Source of the DNA: Paremcibacter congregatus
GTDB taxonomy: Bacteria; Pseudomonadota; Alphaproteobacteria; Sphingomonadales; Emcibacteraceae
Direction of reading: 5' to 3'
Assembly: GCF_006385135.1 (NCBI RefSeq)
Contig: NZ_CP041025.1
Span: 3,441,501-3,505,500, forward strand
DNA length: 64,000 nt
Shown here piece by piece: positions 16,281-24,847 of the stretch. Both the position numbers and the translations under genes were made by a program. Position 1 is the stretch's first letter. Every line of letters begins with the position of its first letter. The notes beneath the pieces are model-generated. The model was given only the letters and a program-made list of their open reading frames with translations. It was not told the origin of the DNA and did no database searches.

Positions 16281-18416
16281 TTAAAGCGTCCGGCTCGGGG
16301 GAAAGTCCATGATCAGGGTTGTTCCCTGATCTTTCTCCGACGTCACGTCCAACGTCCCCCCGTGCAATTTCATAAACGCCGCCATAAGCGGCAACCCCAA
16401 TCCGGTGCCTTCGTGGGCGCGGGTCAGGCTGTTCTGCACCTGGGCAAATGGTTTCATCACATGAACAAGTTCTTCTTCCGTCATGCCAATCCCTGTATCG
16501 GATACCATAATCCGCATGCCGCCTGTATCTGGCTTTTGCATAAGACTGATTTCAATCCGCCCGCCTTGTCGATTGAATTTAAGGGCATTGGACAAAGCAT
16601 TATACAAGATCTGGTTCAAAATCCTGAGATCCGCGCTCAGCAGAGGCAGATTATCCGGTGCGTCCAGTTGCAGGGCAATGTCGCGGTCACGCGCCTGATC
16701 AGCAAACACACGAATCGCGGCCTGAACAAATTCAACAAGGTCGCATTCAAGTTCATGCAGCGCCAGCGCCCCATTTTCCACTTTCGACATGTCAAGTATA
16801 TCGCTGATGATATTCAGCAGATGATGACCACTGCTGTTGATCATATCGGCATACTCGTCATAATTTTTATGCCCGAGAGGCCCGTATACCTTTCCCGTCA
16901 TCATTTCGGAAAACCCGATAATCGCATTCAACGGCGTACGCAGTTCATGGCTCATATTGGCCAGAAATTCGGTCTTGGATTGATTGGCGTCTTCCGCCTC
17001 TCTCTGGCTCCTCTCCAATGCAACAACCGTCCGGCGCTGAACCACAAGCGCCCCGAGAACAACCACCAGCACCACCAGAAAGGCGCCGACCAGGAACATC
17101 ATCTGCTGTATTTTCAGCTCGCCGCGCTCCAGTAAAATTCCCTGCTCCGCCTTTTCGATCCGCATGGTGGCTTCCAGCCCGGCCCTCAGCTTATAGACAT
17201 CATTGGAAAAAGATTTTTCTGCTTGCGCAAGCGCCTTCTCGTTATATTGCGCAAAAATCCTGTAAGCATTCTTATAACGGCCCTCCGCAAAGGCAATTTC
17301 CGCATCCATGCGCAGATTAAGGTTGGCCCACTGGCTGTTTTGGTATGACGGATTGGCGCTAAAAAAGGCCTCAACCCTGCTGCGATAGTCCCGCGCTTTA
17401 TCCACCTGCCCGGTCAAGGCATACAGTTCTGCCCCCAATTGCCGCAACGACACCGCGAAATCCTCTGACGTATCGGCAAAAAGCAGCGCCCGTTCCACAT
17501 ACGATAGCGACAAGGGATATTTTTTCTGCTCATAGGCATTCAACGCCAGACCATAATAAGGATAAATATTCTGTTCCACCTGCCCTGATTCTTTGTAAAA
17601 GATCAGCAGTTCCTCAAGGTACCGGTCCGCCAGGACGTAGTTCTTTTCGCTTTGCAACGCCAGCCCCACATTATAGACCACCGTTGAAATATCCATATAC
17701 AGGCCGGTTTCCTTGACCATATCCAGCGCCAAATTGGCGAATTCAAGAGTTTTGTCCAGATCTTCCAGTTCCGTATAAACATAGGTCAGCGTGTTATAAA
17801 GATGGAGTCGCAGCCGCTTTTCATAGGGCACATGGCGTAACAGACGCGTGGCCTTTTCGGCATATTGCAGGGCAATATAGAACTCCCCCTGAAAAGGTTC
17901 CAACAACGCCAAGGCGTCATATAACATGACTGCCGCCAGATGATCCCGGATCTCCAGAGCTGTCTTTAATTGCGCTTCCAGTTCGCGGATGGCCGCGTTA
18001 TAATCCCCGTCCAGCGCCAGGGTATAAGACCGGTAGATTTCTACAAGCCGGGTCATATCCGGCCGGTCTAGTTTCTGTGCCAATACCGCCAGTTGATCCG
18101 CATAGGCCCGCATCTTTTCTTTATCTTCAAGGGCATAGTAATAATTCAATACCAGAAAAACCTGTTCCAGATTTTCCGGAGTGGCCGCATCGGTGATCAG
18201 TACCTCTGCCGATTTCAGGCCATAGTGGATATCCTGACCATATAACGGCCGGGCTTTATCAATGAACTGCTGGGCGGCAAAACGAAAAGGCTCTATAGAG
18301 GATTCTTCTTCGGCCCGCAGCGAAAAGCTGCACACCAGAAATCCTGCCAGAGCGAGGAGAAAAATCACATAATATTTTTGAATCCCCAATTTGGGCAAAA
18401 CAACACTTTCGTACAA
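16281..18416 (-). CDS. Sensor histidine kinase with periplasmic TPR region
   Basis: 711 residues. An N-terminal hydrophobic segment (ILLALAGFLVCSFSLRA-like) is followed by about 380 residues of helical TPR-like repeats, for example residues near 150 to 330, then a membrane helix near residues 435 to 460 (MMFLVGAFLVVLVVVLGALV) and a coiled segment. The kinase part has the HisKA box NMSHELRTPLNAIIGFSEMM with His490, and an ATPase with NALSNALKFNR (N box), SDTGIGM (G1) and GTGLGLPLM (G2). There is no receiver domain and no response-regulator gene beside it, so its partner is elsewhere. The TPR region would sense a protein or peptide in the periplasm; ligand unknown. Confidence 0.88.
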   Translation of the reverse strand: MYESVVLPKLGIQKYYVIFLLALAGFLVCSFSLRAEEESSIEPFRFAAQQFIDKARPLYGQDIHYGLKSAEVLITDAATPENLEQVFLVLNYYYALEDKEKMRAYADQLAVLAQKLDRPDMTRLVEIYRSYTLALDGDYNAAIRELEAQLKTALEIRDHLAAVMLYDALALLEPFQGEFYIALQYAEKATRLLRHVPYEKRLRLHLYNTLTYVYTELEDLDKTLEFANLALDMVKETGLYMDISTVVYNVGLALQSEKNYVLADRYLEELLIFYKESGQVEQNIYPYYGLALNAYEQKKYPLSLSYVERALLFADTSEDFAVSLRQLGAELYALTGQVDKARDYRSRVEAFFSANPSYQNSQWANLNLRMDAEIAFAEGRYKNAYRIFAQYNEKALAQAEKSFSNDVYKLRAGLEATMRIEKAEQGILLERGELKIQQMMFLVGAFLVVLVVVLGALVVQRRTVVALERSQREAEDANQSKTEFLANMSHELRTPLNAIIGFSEMMTGKVYGPLGHKNYDEYADMINSSGHHLLNIISDILDMSKVENGALALHELECDLVEFVQAAIRVFADQARDRDIALQLDAPDNLPLLSADLRILNQILYNALSNALKFNRQGGRIEISLMQKPDTGGMRIMVSDTGIGMTEEELVHVMKPFAQVQNSLTRAHEGTGLGLPLMAAFMKLHGGTLDVTSEKDQGTTLIMDFPPSRTL

Positions 18417-18501
18417 AAAAAATCACACAATAACTTGCGGTCCATCATACACGATCCTTCGGCAAAGACACAGATAAATTCCTCTCTTTTCTGCCTATTC
18501 C

Positions 18502-20523
18502 TTAGAAAGGATAACTGTTGTGACGCCGTCCGACCACATCGGCAATGTCTTCCATGATGTCGGTCATCTGATAATCCTTCGGTGTGTAGATACGGGTGAC
18601 CCCCATATCCAGCAGCGCCTGCTCATCCTGTTCCGGGATAATACCGCCAACCACCACAGGCACTTCGCCAAGTCCGGCCTCCGTCATCAACGTCATCACC
18701 TGCCGGACCAGCGGGATATGTGATCCTGACAAAATCGATAACCCCACCGCATGCACCTTATGCTCCAGCGCCGAAGATACAATCTCCTTTGGCGTCAGGC
18801 GAATGCCGTCATAAAACACCGTCATGCCCGCCTGTTGAGCCCGCACGGCAATCTGTTCCGCGCCGTTGGAATGGCCATCCAGTCCCGGCTTGCCAACGAG
18901 GAAGCGGATATCCGCCCCGAGGGTTTTGCCAATCTCGCCAACTTTCTCCCGAATCGCGGCGAATTTCTCCGCCTCCCCGTCTTTCAGTTCGCTGCTGACC
19001 CCGGTGGGGGCGCGATATTCCCCGAAAACATCCCGCAACGCCTGTCCCCATTCGCCGGTGGTGACCCCGGCCTTCGCCGCCGCGATGCTCGGCTCCATAA
19101 TATTTTCGCCTGTCTCGGCCGCCTGTTTCAGGTCCGCCAAAGCTTTTGCGACAGCCGCGTCATCCCGCGCGGCGCGCCAGGACTCAAGCCGGGCGATCTG
19201 CTCGGCTTCGGCCTTCGGATCAACGGTCATAATGCCGCCGTCATTGCCTTCCATCAACGGAGACGGGGCGGTTTCGGTATATTGATTGACCCCGACCACC
19301 GTCTGCGTGCCCTGCTCAATCGCCTGCAGTCGGGCGCTGTTCGATCCCACCAGCAGGTTTTTCATATAGGCGTTTTCCACTGCCGCAATGGCGCCGCCCA
19401 GCGCTTCGATCTTGTCAATTTCCGCCCGGGTTTCAGCCTTCAGGGCCTGAACCTTCTCGTCCATCACATGGGAGCCGTCAAACAAATCACCATATTCCAG
19501 CAGATCGGTTTCCATCGCCATGATCTGTTGCAGGCGCAAAGACCATTGCTGATCCCAGGGCCGCGGCAGACCGAGCGCCTCGTTCCAGGCGGGCAATTGC
19601 ACCGCCCGGGCGCGGGCATTCTTGCTGAGCACCACCGCCAGCATCTCGATCATGATGCGATAGACGTTATTTTCCGGCTGCTGTTCCGTGAGGCCCAGAC
19701 TGTTGACTTGAACCCCATAGCGGAAGCGACGGTACTTCGGATCTTCCACGCCGTAGCGTTCGCGGGTGATTTCGTCCCACAATTCAACAAAGGCGCGCAT
19801 CTTGGCGATTTCGGTAACGAACCGCATCCCGGCATTGACGAAAAAGCTGATGCGGCCCACCACTTTCGGGAAATCTTCTGCCGCCACCTGACCGCCCGCC
19901 TTGATGGCGTCCAGAACCGCGATCGAGGTCGCCAGCGCGAAGGCCAGTTCCTGCACCGGCGTCGCCCCCGCTTCCTGCAGATGATAGCTGCAGACATTGG
20001 TCGGATTCCAGCGGGGGATTTCCTTATAGGTGAAGCTGATCACATCGGTGATCAGACGCATGCTCGGCGCCGGCGGAAAGATATAGGTGCCGCGGCTGAG
20101 ATATTCCTTGATGATGTCATTCTGCACTGTGCCGGAAAGCTTGGCGCGGTCCGCCCCCTGTTCCTCGGCGGCGGCAACATAAAGCGCCAGCAGCCACGGG
20201 GACGGCGCGTTAATGGTCATCGAGGTGTTCATCTGTTCCAGCGGGATATCCTTGAACAGGGTGCGCATGTCGCCCAGGTGGCAAATCGGCACCCCGACCT
20301 TGCCCACCTCGCCCCGGGCCAGCACATGATCGCTGTCATAACCGGTCTGGGTCGGCAGATCGAAGGCCACCGACAGGCCCGTTTGGCCTTTTTTAAGATT
20401 CGTGCGGTAAAGTTCGTTGGAAGCGGCCGCAGAAGAATGGCCGGAATACGTCCGGAACAGCCAGGGCCGATCTTTGACCGGCGTACCATGAGATGCCTTC
20501 GGGGCTTCCGTTGGAGATGACAT
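18502..20523 (-). CDS. ecm: Ethylmalonyl-CoA mutase (MeaA type)
   Basis: 673 residues of the B12-dependent acyl-CoA mutase family, at the length of MeaA/ethylmalonyl-CoA mutase rather than the large methylmalonyl-CoA mutase chain. It turns (2R)-ethylmalonyl-CoA into methylsuccinyl-CoA. The N-terminal barrel has RTYSGHSSAAASNELYR and GLSVAFDLPTQTGYDSDH, and the C-terminal cobalamin domain has GKPGLDGHSNGAEQIA with the cobalt ligand His551 (DxHxxG). ecm is divergent from ccr and mcd, which encode the enzymes before and after it in the pathway. The 280-base gap between holds promoters of both sides. Confidence 0.92.
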   Translation of the reverse strand: MSSPTEAPKASHGTPVKDRPWLFRTYSGHSSAAASNELYRTNLKKGQTGLSVAFDLPTQTGYDSDHVLARGEVGKVGVPICHLGDMRTLFKDIPLEQMNTSMTINAPSPWLLALYVAAAEEQGADRAKLSGTVQNDIIKEYLSRGTYIFPPAPSMRLITDVISFTYKEIPRWNPTNVCSYHLQEAGATPVQELAFALATSIAVLDAIKAGGQVAAEDFPKVVGRISFFVNAGMRFVTEIAKMRAFVELWDEITRERYGVEDPKYRRFRYGVQVNSLGLTEQQPENNVYRIMIEMLAVVLSKNARARAVQLPAWNEALGLPRPWDQQWSLRLQQIMAMETDLLEYGDLFDGSHVMDEKVQALKAETRAEIDKIEALGGAIAAVENAYMKNLLVGSNSARLQAIEQGTQTVVGVNQYTETAPSPLMEGNDGGIMTVDPKAEAEQIARLESWRAARDDAAVAKALADLKQAAETGENIMEPSIAAAKAGVTTGEWGQALRDVFGEYRAPTGVSSELKDGEAEKFAAIREKVGEIGKTLGADIRFLVGKPGLDGHSNGAEQIAVRAQQAGMTVFYDGIRLTPKEIVSSALEHKVHAVGLSILSGSHIPLVRQVMTLMTEAGLGEVPVVVGGIIPEQDEQALLDMGVTRIYTPKDYQMTDIMEDIADVVGRRHNSYPF

Positions 20524-20803
20524 ATTATCTGCTTCCCTTACTTTGCGGCGACTGGTTATTAGTATATCATACGCCTGTTCTAATTTTCTATCGCATAAAT
20601 ATTACCCAGAAAATAAAATATAATTACCCTCTAGACCTTTTTTAAGAAATAATATAATTATTATTGCAGTGCAACAAAAAAATAGGTTACGATAAAACCA
20701 TAGAGCCCGCAACAGAAACGGCGCATTTACACGCACGTAAGTTGAGTTAAGGCATGTTGCGTTGCGATAGAATCAGTATGGTATAGGACTAATGAGGTAA
20801 AAA
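20524..20803. promoter_or_regulatory. Divergent promoter region between ecm and ccr
   Basis: 280 AT-rich bases between the divergent ecm and ccr genes. GAGG is a ribosome site six bases before the ccr ATG. I do not see a clear palindrome, but promoters for both units must lie here. Confidence 0.5.
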
Positions 20804-22114
20804 ATGACAGACCAAATCGAAACAGAACAGCCTGATCTCAATACCCTTGAAGGAAAATTCGAAATCAAGGACCTGTATGACGTCGGCGAAATTCCGCCCC
20901 TTGGCCATGTTCCAAAGAAAATGCACGCCTGGGTCATCCGTCGCGACCGCCAGGGTCCCCCGGAACAGGCCATGCAGCAGGAAGTGGTTGACGTTCCGGA
21001 AATTGAATCTGACGAGGTCTTGATTCTGGTGATGGCCGCCGGGGTGAACTACAATGGCGTCTGGGCCGGGCTCGGCATCCCCATGTCCGTCTTCGATGTC
21101 CATAAATCAGATCACCATATCGCCGGTTCCGATGCGTCCGGGATTGTCTATAAAGTCGGTCGCCGGGTAAAACGCTTCAAGGTCGGTGATGAAGTCGTCG
21201 TCCATTGTAACCAGGATGACGGTGATGATGAGGAATGCAACGGCGGCGATCCCATGAACAGTCCATCCCAGAAAATCTGGGGCTATGAAACCCCGGACGG
21301 TTCCTTCTCGCAATTCACCCGGGTTCAGGCCCGGCAGCTGATGCATCGTCCCCGCCATCTGACCTGGGAAGAAAGCGCCTGCTATACCCTGACGCTGGCC
21401 ACCGCCTATCGCATGCTGTTCGGCCATCGGCCCCATATCCTGCGGCCGGGCCATAATGTTCTGGTCTGGGGCGCGTCTGGTGGCCTCGGCTCCATGGCGG
21501 TGCAATTGATCGCCGCCGCCGGCGCCCATGCCATCGGGGTGATTTCCGATGAAAGCAAACGCGATTTTGTCATGTCCCTCGGCGCCAAGGGTGTTATCAA
21601 CCGCAATGATTTTGACTGCTGGGGCCAATTGCCGCCAGTGGGAGATCAGGAGGTCTACGCCGCCTATAACAAGAAAGCCCGCGAATTCGGCAAAGCCATC
21701 TGGGCCATTACCGGCAAAGGCAATGACGTGGATTTCGTCTTTGAACATCCGGGCGAGGCCACCTTCCCTGTTTCCTGTTTCGTGGTCAAACGCGGCGGCA
21801 TGGTGGTTTTCTGCGCCGGCACCACCGGTTTTAACCTGACCTTTGACGCCCGTTTCGTCTGGATGCGGCAAAAACGTATTCAGGGTAGCCATTTCGCCAA
21901 CCTCAAGCAGGCCTCCCAAGCCAATCAGCTGGTGGTGGAGCGGCGTATCGACCCCTGCATGTCAGAAGTTTTCTCCTGGGAGGATATCCCCCCGGCCCAT
22001 ACCAAAATGTGGAAGAACCAGCATAAGCCCGGCAACATGGCCGTGCTGGTCAGCGCCAAACGCCCTGGCCTGCATACTTTTGAAGATTGTGTCGAAGCGG
22101 GGAACAACGGATGA
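20804..22114 (+). CDS. ccr: Crotonyl-CoA carboxylase/reductase
   Basis: 436 residues of the zinc-independent alcohol-dehydrogenase-like MDR fold. It carboxylates crotonyl-CoA with NADPH to ethylmalonyl-CoA, the key step of the ethylmalonyl-CoA pathway. Visible signatures: KMHAWVIRRDRQGPP near residue 43, AGVNYNGVWAGLG, KSDHHIAGSDASGIV, KIWGYETPDGSFSQF, the NADPH loop VWGASGGLGSMAVQL near residue 220, and FEHPGEATFPVSCFVVKRGG. GAGGTAAAAA precedes the ATG. It overlaps mcd by four bases and is divergent from ecm. Confidence 0.95.
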   Translation: MTDQIETEQPDLNTLEGKFEIKDLYDVGEIPPLGHVPKKMHAWVIRRDRQGPPEQAMQQEVVDVPEIESDEVLILVMAAGVNYNGVWAGLGIPMSVFDVHKSDHHIAGSDASGIVYKVGRRVKRFKVGDEVVVHCNQDDGDDEECNGGDPMNSPSQKIWGYETPDGSFSQFTRVQARQLMHRPRHLTWEESACYTLTLATAYRMLFGHRPHILRPGHNVLVWGASGGLGSMAVQLIAAAGAHAIGVISDESKRDFVMSLGAKGVINRNDFDCWGQLPPVGDQEVYAAYNKKAREFGKAIWAITGKGNDVDFVFEHPGEATFPVSCFVVKRGGMVVFCAGTTGFNLTFDARFVWMRQKRIQGSHFANLKQASQANQLVVERRIDPCMSEVFSWEDIPPAHTKMWKNQHKPGNMAVLVSAKRPGLHTFEDCVEAGNNG

Positions 22115-23754
22115 GCAGCGATCTTTTCAAGAATTGCGCGGCGGCCACCGCCGCCGCCGGCACCTATGCCGACGCCGCGCGCACATCCCTGAAACAGCAT
22201 CTGACGGTTGACGGTAAACTTGACCGCAGCCTTATGGAGCAGAACCAGTTCGCCTCCCACGGCTTTTCCTGGCTCGCCACTTATGTGGAAACCCTGCGCC
22301 AGACCCTGGCCTGGGCCCTGGCCCTTGACGCCGAGGATAAATTCACCGATCTGGAAGAACTGATCGTCCGCATCGGTTTTGGCGAATATCTCAGTCAGCT
22401 GTGGGGCGGCATCGCCATGAGCCAGACCGAGATCATCCGTCCGGCCGATATGTGGGTCGATGATGACGCGGTGCATGCGCTCTATACCCCCGAGGTCAAA
22501 AGTTTGATCGACACGGGCAACACGCCGGAAAACCGCGCCCGGCTCGCCGGATTGATCGAACATAGTGTCGACACGGGGGCCTTCGGCAATCCCGGTCTTG
22601 ACGAAATGTATGAAATGATCCGCGATCAGTTCCGCCGTTTCGCCAATGAGGAAGTCATTCCCCACGCCCATGAATGGCACCTGAAAGATGACTATATCCC
22701 CATGGAAATCATCGACAAGATGAGCGAGATGGGCGTCTTTGGCCTGACCATTCCGGAAGAATATGACGGCTCGGAACTCGGCAAGACCAGCATGTGCATT
22801 GTCTCCGAAGAACTCAGCCGCGGCTATATCGGCGTCGGTTCTCTCGGCACCCGCTCGGAAATTGCCGCCGAATTAATCATGGGCGGCGGCACGGATGAGC
22901 AAAAAAAGAAATGGCTGCCCCGTATTGCAAGGGGTGAAACCCTGCCGACGGCGGTCTTCACCGAACCTAACACCGGCTCCGACCTTGGCTCCCTCAAGAC
23001 CCGCGCGGTGAAAGACGGCGATCTCTATCGCATCACCGGCAACAAGACCTGGATCACCCATGCGGCCCGCGCCGATGTCATGACCCTTCTGGTGCGCACA
23101 AATCCGGATCAGCCGGGCTATAAAGGCCTGAGCATGTTTCTCGCCGAAAAGGCGCGCGGCACAGATGACAATCCTTTCCCGACCGACGGCATGACCGGCG
23201 GCGAGATCGAAGTGCTCGGCTACCGGGGCATGAAGGAATTCGAGCTTGGCTTTGATAATTTCACGGTGCCGTCTGAAAACCTGCTCGGCGGCGAAGAGGG
23301 CAATGGCTTCAAGCAATTGATGACCACCTTCGAATCGGCGCGCATTCAGACCGCCGCCCGCGCCCTTGGGGTCGCCCAATGCGCGTTAGAGCTCGGCCTG
23401 CGTTACGCCACCGAACGGGTGCAGTTTGGCAAACCGATCTATGGCTTCCCCCGGGTCCACAGCAAAATTGCCCTGGCCGCCGTGGAAATCATGATGTGCC
23501 GGCAACTGACCTATTTCGCCGCCCGTCAGAAAGACGAGGATAAACGCTGCGATATCGAAGCCGGCATGGCCAAGCTGCTCGGGGCACGCGTCGCCTGGAG
23601 CACCGCCGACAATGCATTGCAGATTCATGGCGGCAATGGTTATGCGCTGGAATATCAGATCAGCCGCGTGCTCTGTGATGCACGTATCCTCAATATTTTC
23701 GAAGGCGCGGCCGAAATTCAGGCCGATGTCATCGCCAGACGCCTGTTGGCATAA
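22111..23754 (+). CDS. mcd: Methylsuccinyl-CoA dehydrogenase
   Basis: 547 residues of acyl-CoA dehydrogenase type with the extra N-terminal domain of about 140 residues seen in methylsuccinyl-CoA dehydrogenases (ASHGFSWLATYVETLRQTLA). It oxidises methylsuccinyl-CoA to mesaconyl-CoA with FAD and passes electrons to ETF. FAD/substrate signatures are AVFTEPNTGSDLGSLKTRA and the C-terminal ERVQFGKPIYGFPRVHSKIA and QIHGGNGYALEYQISRVLCD. The start overlaps the ccr stop (ATGA). A terminator lies 210 bases downstream. Confidence 0.93.
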   Translation: MSSDLFKNCAAATAAAGTYADAARTSLKQHLTVDGKLDRSLMEQNQFASHGFSWLATYVETLRQTLAWALALDAEDKFTDLEELIVRIGFGEYLSQLWGGIAMSQTEIIRPADMWVDDDAVHALYTPEVKSLIDTGNTPENRARLAGLIEHSVDTGAFGNPGLDEMYEMIRDQFRRFANEEVIPHAHEWHLKDDYIPMEIIDKMSEMGVFGLTIPEEYDGSELGKTSMCIVSEELSRGYIGVGSLGTRSEIAAELIMGGGTDEQKKKWLPRIARGETLPTAVFTEPNTGSDLGSLKTRAVKDGDLYRITGNKTWITHAARADVMTLLVRTNPDQPGYKGLSMFLAEKARGTDDNPFPTDGMTGGEIEVLGYRGMKEFELGFDNFTVPSENLLGGEEGNGFKQLMTTFESARIQTAARALGVAQCALELGLRYATERVQFGKPIYGFPRVHSKIALAAVEIMMCRQLTYFAARQKDEDKRCDIEAGMAKLLGARVAWSTADNALQIHGGNGYALEYQISRVLCDARILNIFEGAAEIQADVIARRLLA

Positions 23755-23928
23755 ATAAGGGATCTATACTATAATTACTCTTTTTTTGATTGTATGGACA
23801 ACTATTGTTCAATATTATAAGAAAAATCAGAATAATATTTGCAATTTATCTCATATGGCGTACATATAGACATATACAGATTTACGATTCCTCCGCTGGA
23901 TCAGGCACAGCTGATCCGCGAACACAGA

Positions 23929-23972
23929 ATTATCCCCGTCAGGACGATTGTTCTGACAATCCCAACTGACCG
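23929..23972 (+). repeat. Intergenic hairpin repeat, copy A
   Basis: 44 bases starting ATTATCCC, then an eight-base stem GTCAGGAC / GTTCTGAC with a GATT loop and one wobble, then a 21-base tail starting TCTGACAATCCC that is identical to copy B at 24713-24733. The stem sequence differs between copies while pairing is kept, which indicates a structured repeat. Confidence 0.7.
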
Positions 23973-24003
23973 CCGGCCTCACCGCCGCGCGGTCATTTTT
24001 TTT
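23968..24003 (+). terminator. Rho-independent terminator after ccr-mcd
   Basis: Arms GACCGCCGGC (23968-23977) and GCCGCGCGGTC (23984-23994) with a six-base loop, followed by A and eight T. It overlaps the last bases of repeat copy A and would end the ccr-mcd transcript. Confidence 0.75.
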
Positions 24004-24018
24004 GGGCAGGGGCAGATC

Positions 24019-24531
24019 TTACAGATAACGCCCTGCCATCAGGAGCAGATAGACAAAAACCAGCCGCGGGATTGTCACCAGCGGCCCTCCCACAGGCCTC
24101 AGTGCACCGCCCTGTAAATCATCATAAAAATCAGCCTGACACTGTAAACAGCGGACAAAACCATATTTCATTGGCGGCACATAAAATGGCAGCAAAATGG
24201 GAAACAACAGGGCCAATATGCCCAGAACGGAAAACTGCTTCTCGGTATAGCGGCGATAACGGGTGAGTTTTGCAGATGAACAGGTCGGGCATTGATGCGC
24301 GATGCTTTTATGATAACGTTGTTCGATGTCTGCCAAAAGGCAGTCGGCCGCCGCCCTGTCCGGCGCGAGCACACAAAGCTTCACATCCCCGATGGTGGTG
24401 GTGTAATACCATTGCTGCTCAATAATGTGAGCATCCCGCAGCCAGGCTGTAATGCCGTGGCTTTCCAGATATCCCCGGGCGATACGGGCTTCATTTACAC
24501 TTGAATAATATCGAACAATTTCAGTCCCCAC
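24019..24531 (-). CDS. DUF2007-domain membrane protein with zinc ribbon
   Basis: 170 residues starting at a GTG (24531); no in-frame ATG occurs early. Residues 5 to 70 resemble the DUF2007 'putative signal transducing protein' fold (YYSSVNEARIARGYLESHGI, and VLAPDRAAADCLLADIE). CPTC (about residue 80) and CLQC (about 132) can form a zinc ribbon interrupted by a hydrophobic hairpin ILALLFPILLPFYV, and the chain ends in a second helix (RLVFVYLLLMAGRYL). Role unknown. It is isolated between two copies of a hairpin repeat at 23929 and 24691. Confidence 0.7.
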   Translation of the reverse strand: MGTEIVRYYSSVNEARIARGYLESHGITAWLRDAHIIEQQWYYTTTIGDVKLCVLAPDRAAADCLLADIEQRYHKSIAHQCPTCSSAKLTRYRRYTEKQFSVLGILALLFPILLPFYVPPMKYGFVRCLQCQADFYDDLQGGALRPVGGPLVTIPRLVFVYLLLMAGRYL

Positions 24532-24690
24532 CTGATGTCATCCTTATTGCATCCCAATTCAGGTGCATCATACCCCAAACAGCCAAAAGAACCAAATCAC
24601 GTCCCCCAAAATATAAATGAGACAGACAACTTCCGCTGCCTGTCCCAAGTTATGAGGGCCCGAGTTATCGGGACTCTGCCCTTTTCGAGG

Positions 24691-24733
24691 ATTATCCCGC
24701 CAGACCCGAAAGTCTGACAATCCCAACTGACCG
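24691..24733 (+). repeat. Intergenic hairpin repeat, copy B
   Basis: 43 bases with the same layout as copy A: ATTATCCC, a stem CAGAC / GTCTG (24701-24705 and 24712-24716) over CCGAAA, then the identical 21-base tail at 24713-24733 that overlaps the 3' arm of the stem. Both copies have the same orientation and flank the DUF2007 gene. Confidence 0.7.
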
Positions 24734-24811
24734 TTCATGCGGGCCTTAAGGCCTCTTCACCGATCTTTTATATGGCATCTTATGATGATGCCTTCTTCCC
24801 CCTCTGCATGC

Positions 24812-24833
24812 GCGGTTCTTCTATCGGAACCGC
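24812..24833 (-). terminator. Hairpin just downstream of the S9 peptidase gene
   Basis: Perfect arms GCGGTTC and GAACCGC with an eight-base loop, 15 bases after the peptidase stop. No T tract follows on the minus strand, so it may stabilise the mRNA end rather than terminate alone. Confidence 0.35.
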
Positions 24834-24847
24834 TTGCCTGCCTCCCC

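Larger units (their letters stand above)
23755..24018. other. Spacer after mcd holding a hairpin repeat and terminator
   Basis: 264 bases without a gene. It contains copy A of the intergenic repeat (23929-23972) and a terminator overlapping its end. Confidence 0.5.
24532..24847. other. Spacer with repeat copy B and hairpins
   Basis: 316 bases between the DUF2007 gene start and the end of the peptidase gene. Besides repeat copy B, CCCGA-GTTA-TCGGG forms a small hairpin near 24659-24672, GGCCTTAAGGCC (24739-24750) is a palindrome, and a seven-base stem lies at 24812-24833. No gene is supported. Confidence 0.5.

Noticed and set aside
18751-20520. Very long open frame antisense to ecm
   Set aside because: It mirrors the GC-rich codons of ecm, has no ribosome site and shows no family motif; long antisense frames also occur opposite nosZ, nosD and putA for the same reason.
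24739-24750. GGCCTTAAGGCC palindrome as an attachment site
   Set aside because: It is a short perfect palindrome in a spacer with no integrase, direct repeat or tRNA next to it.
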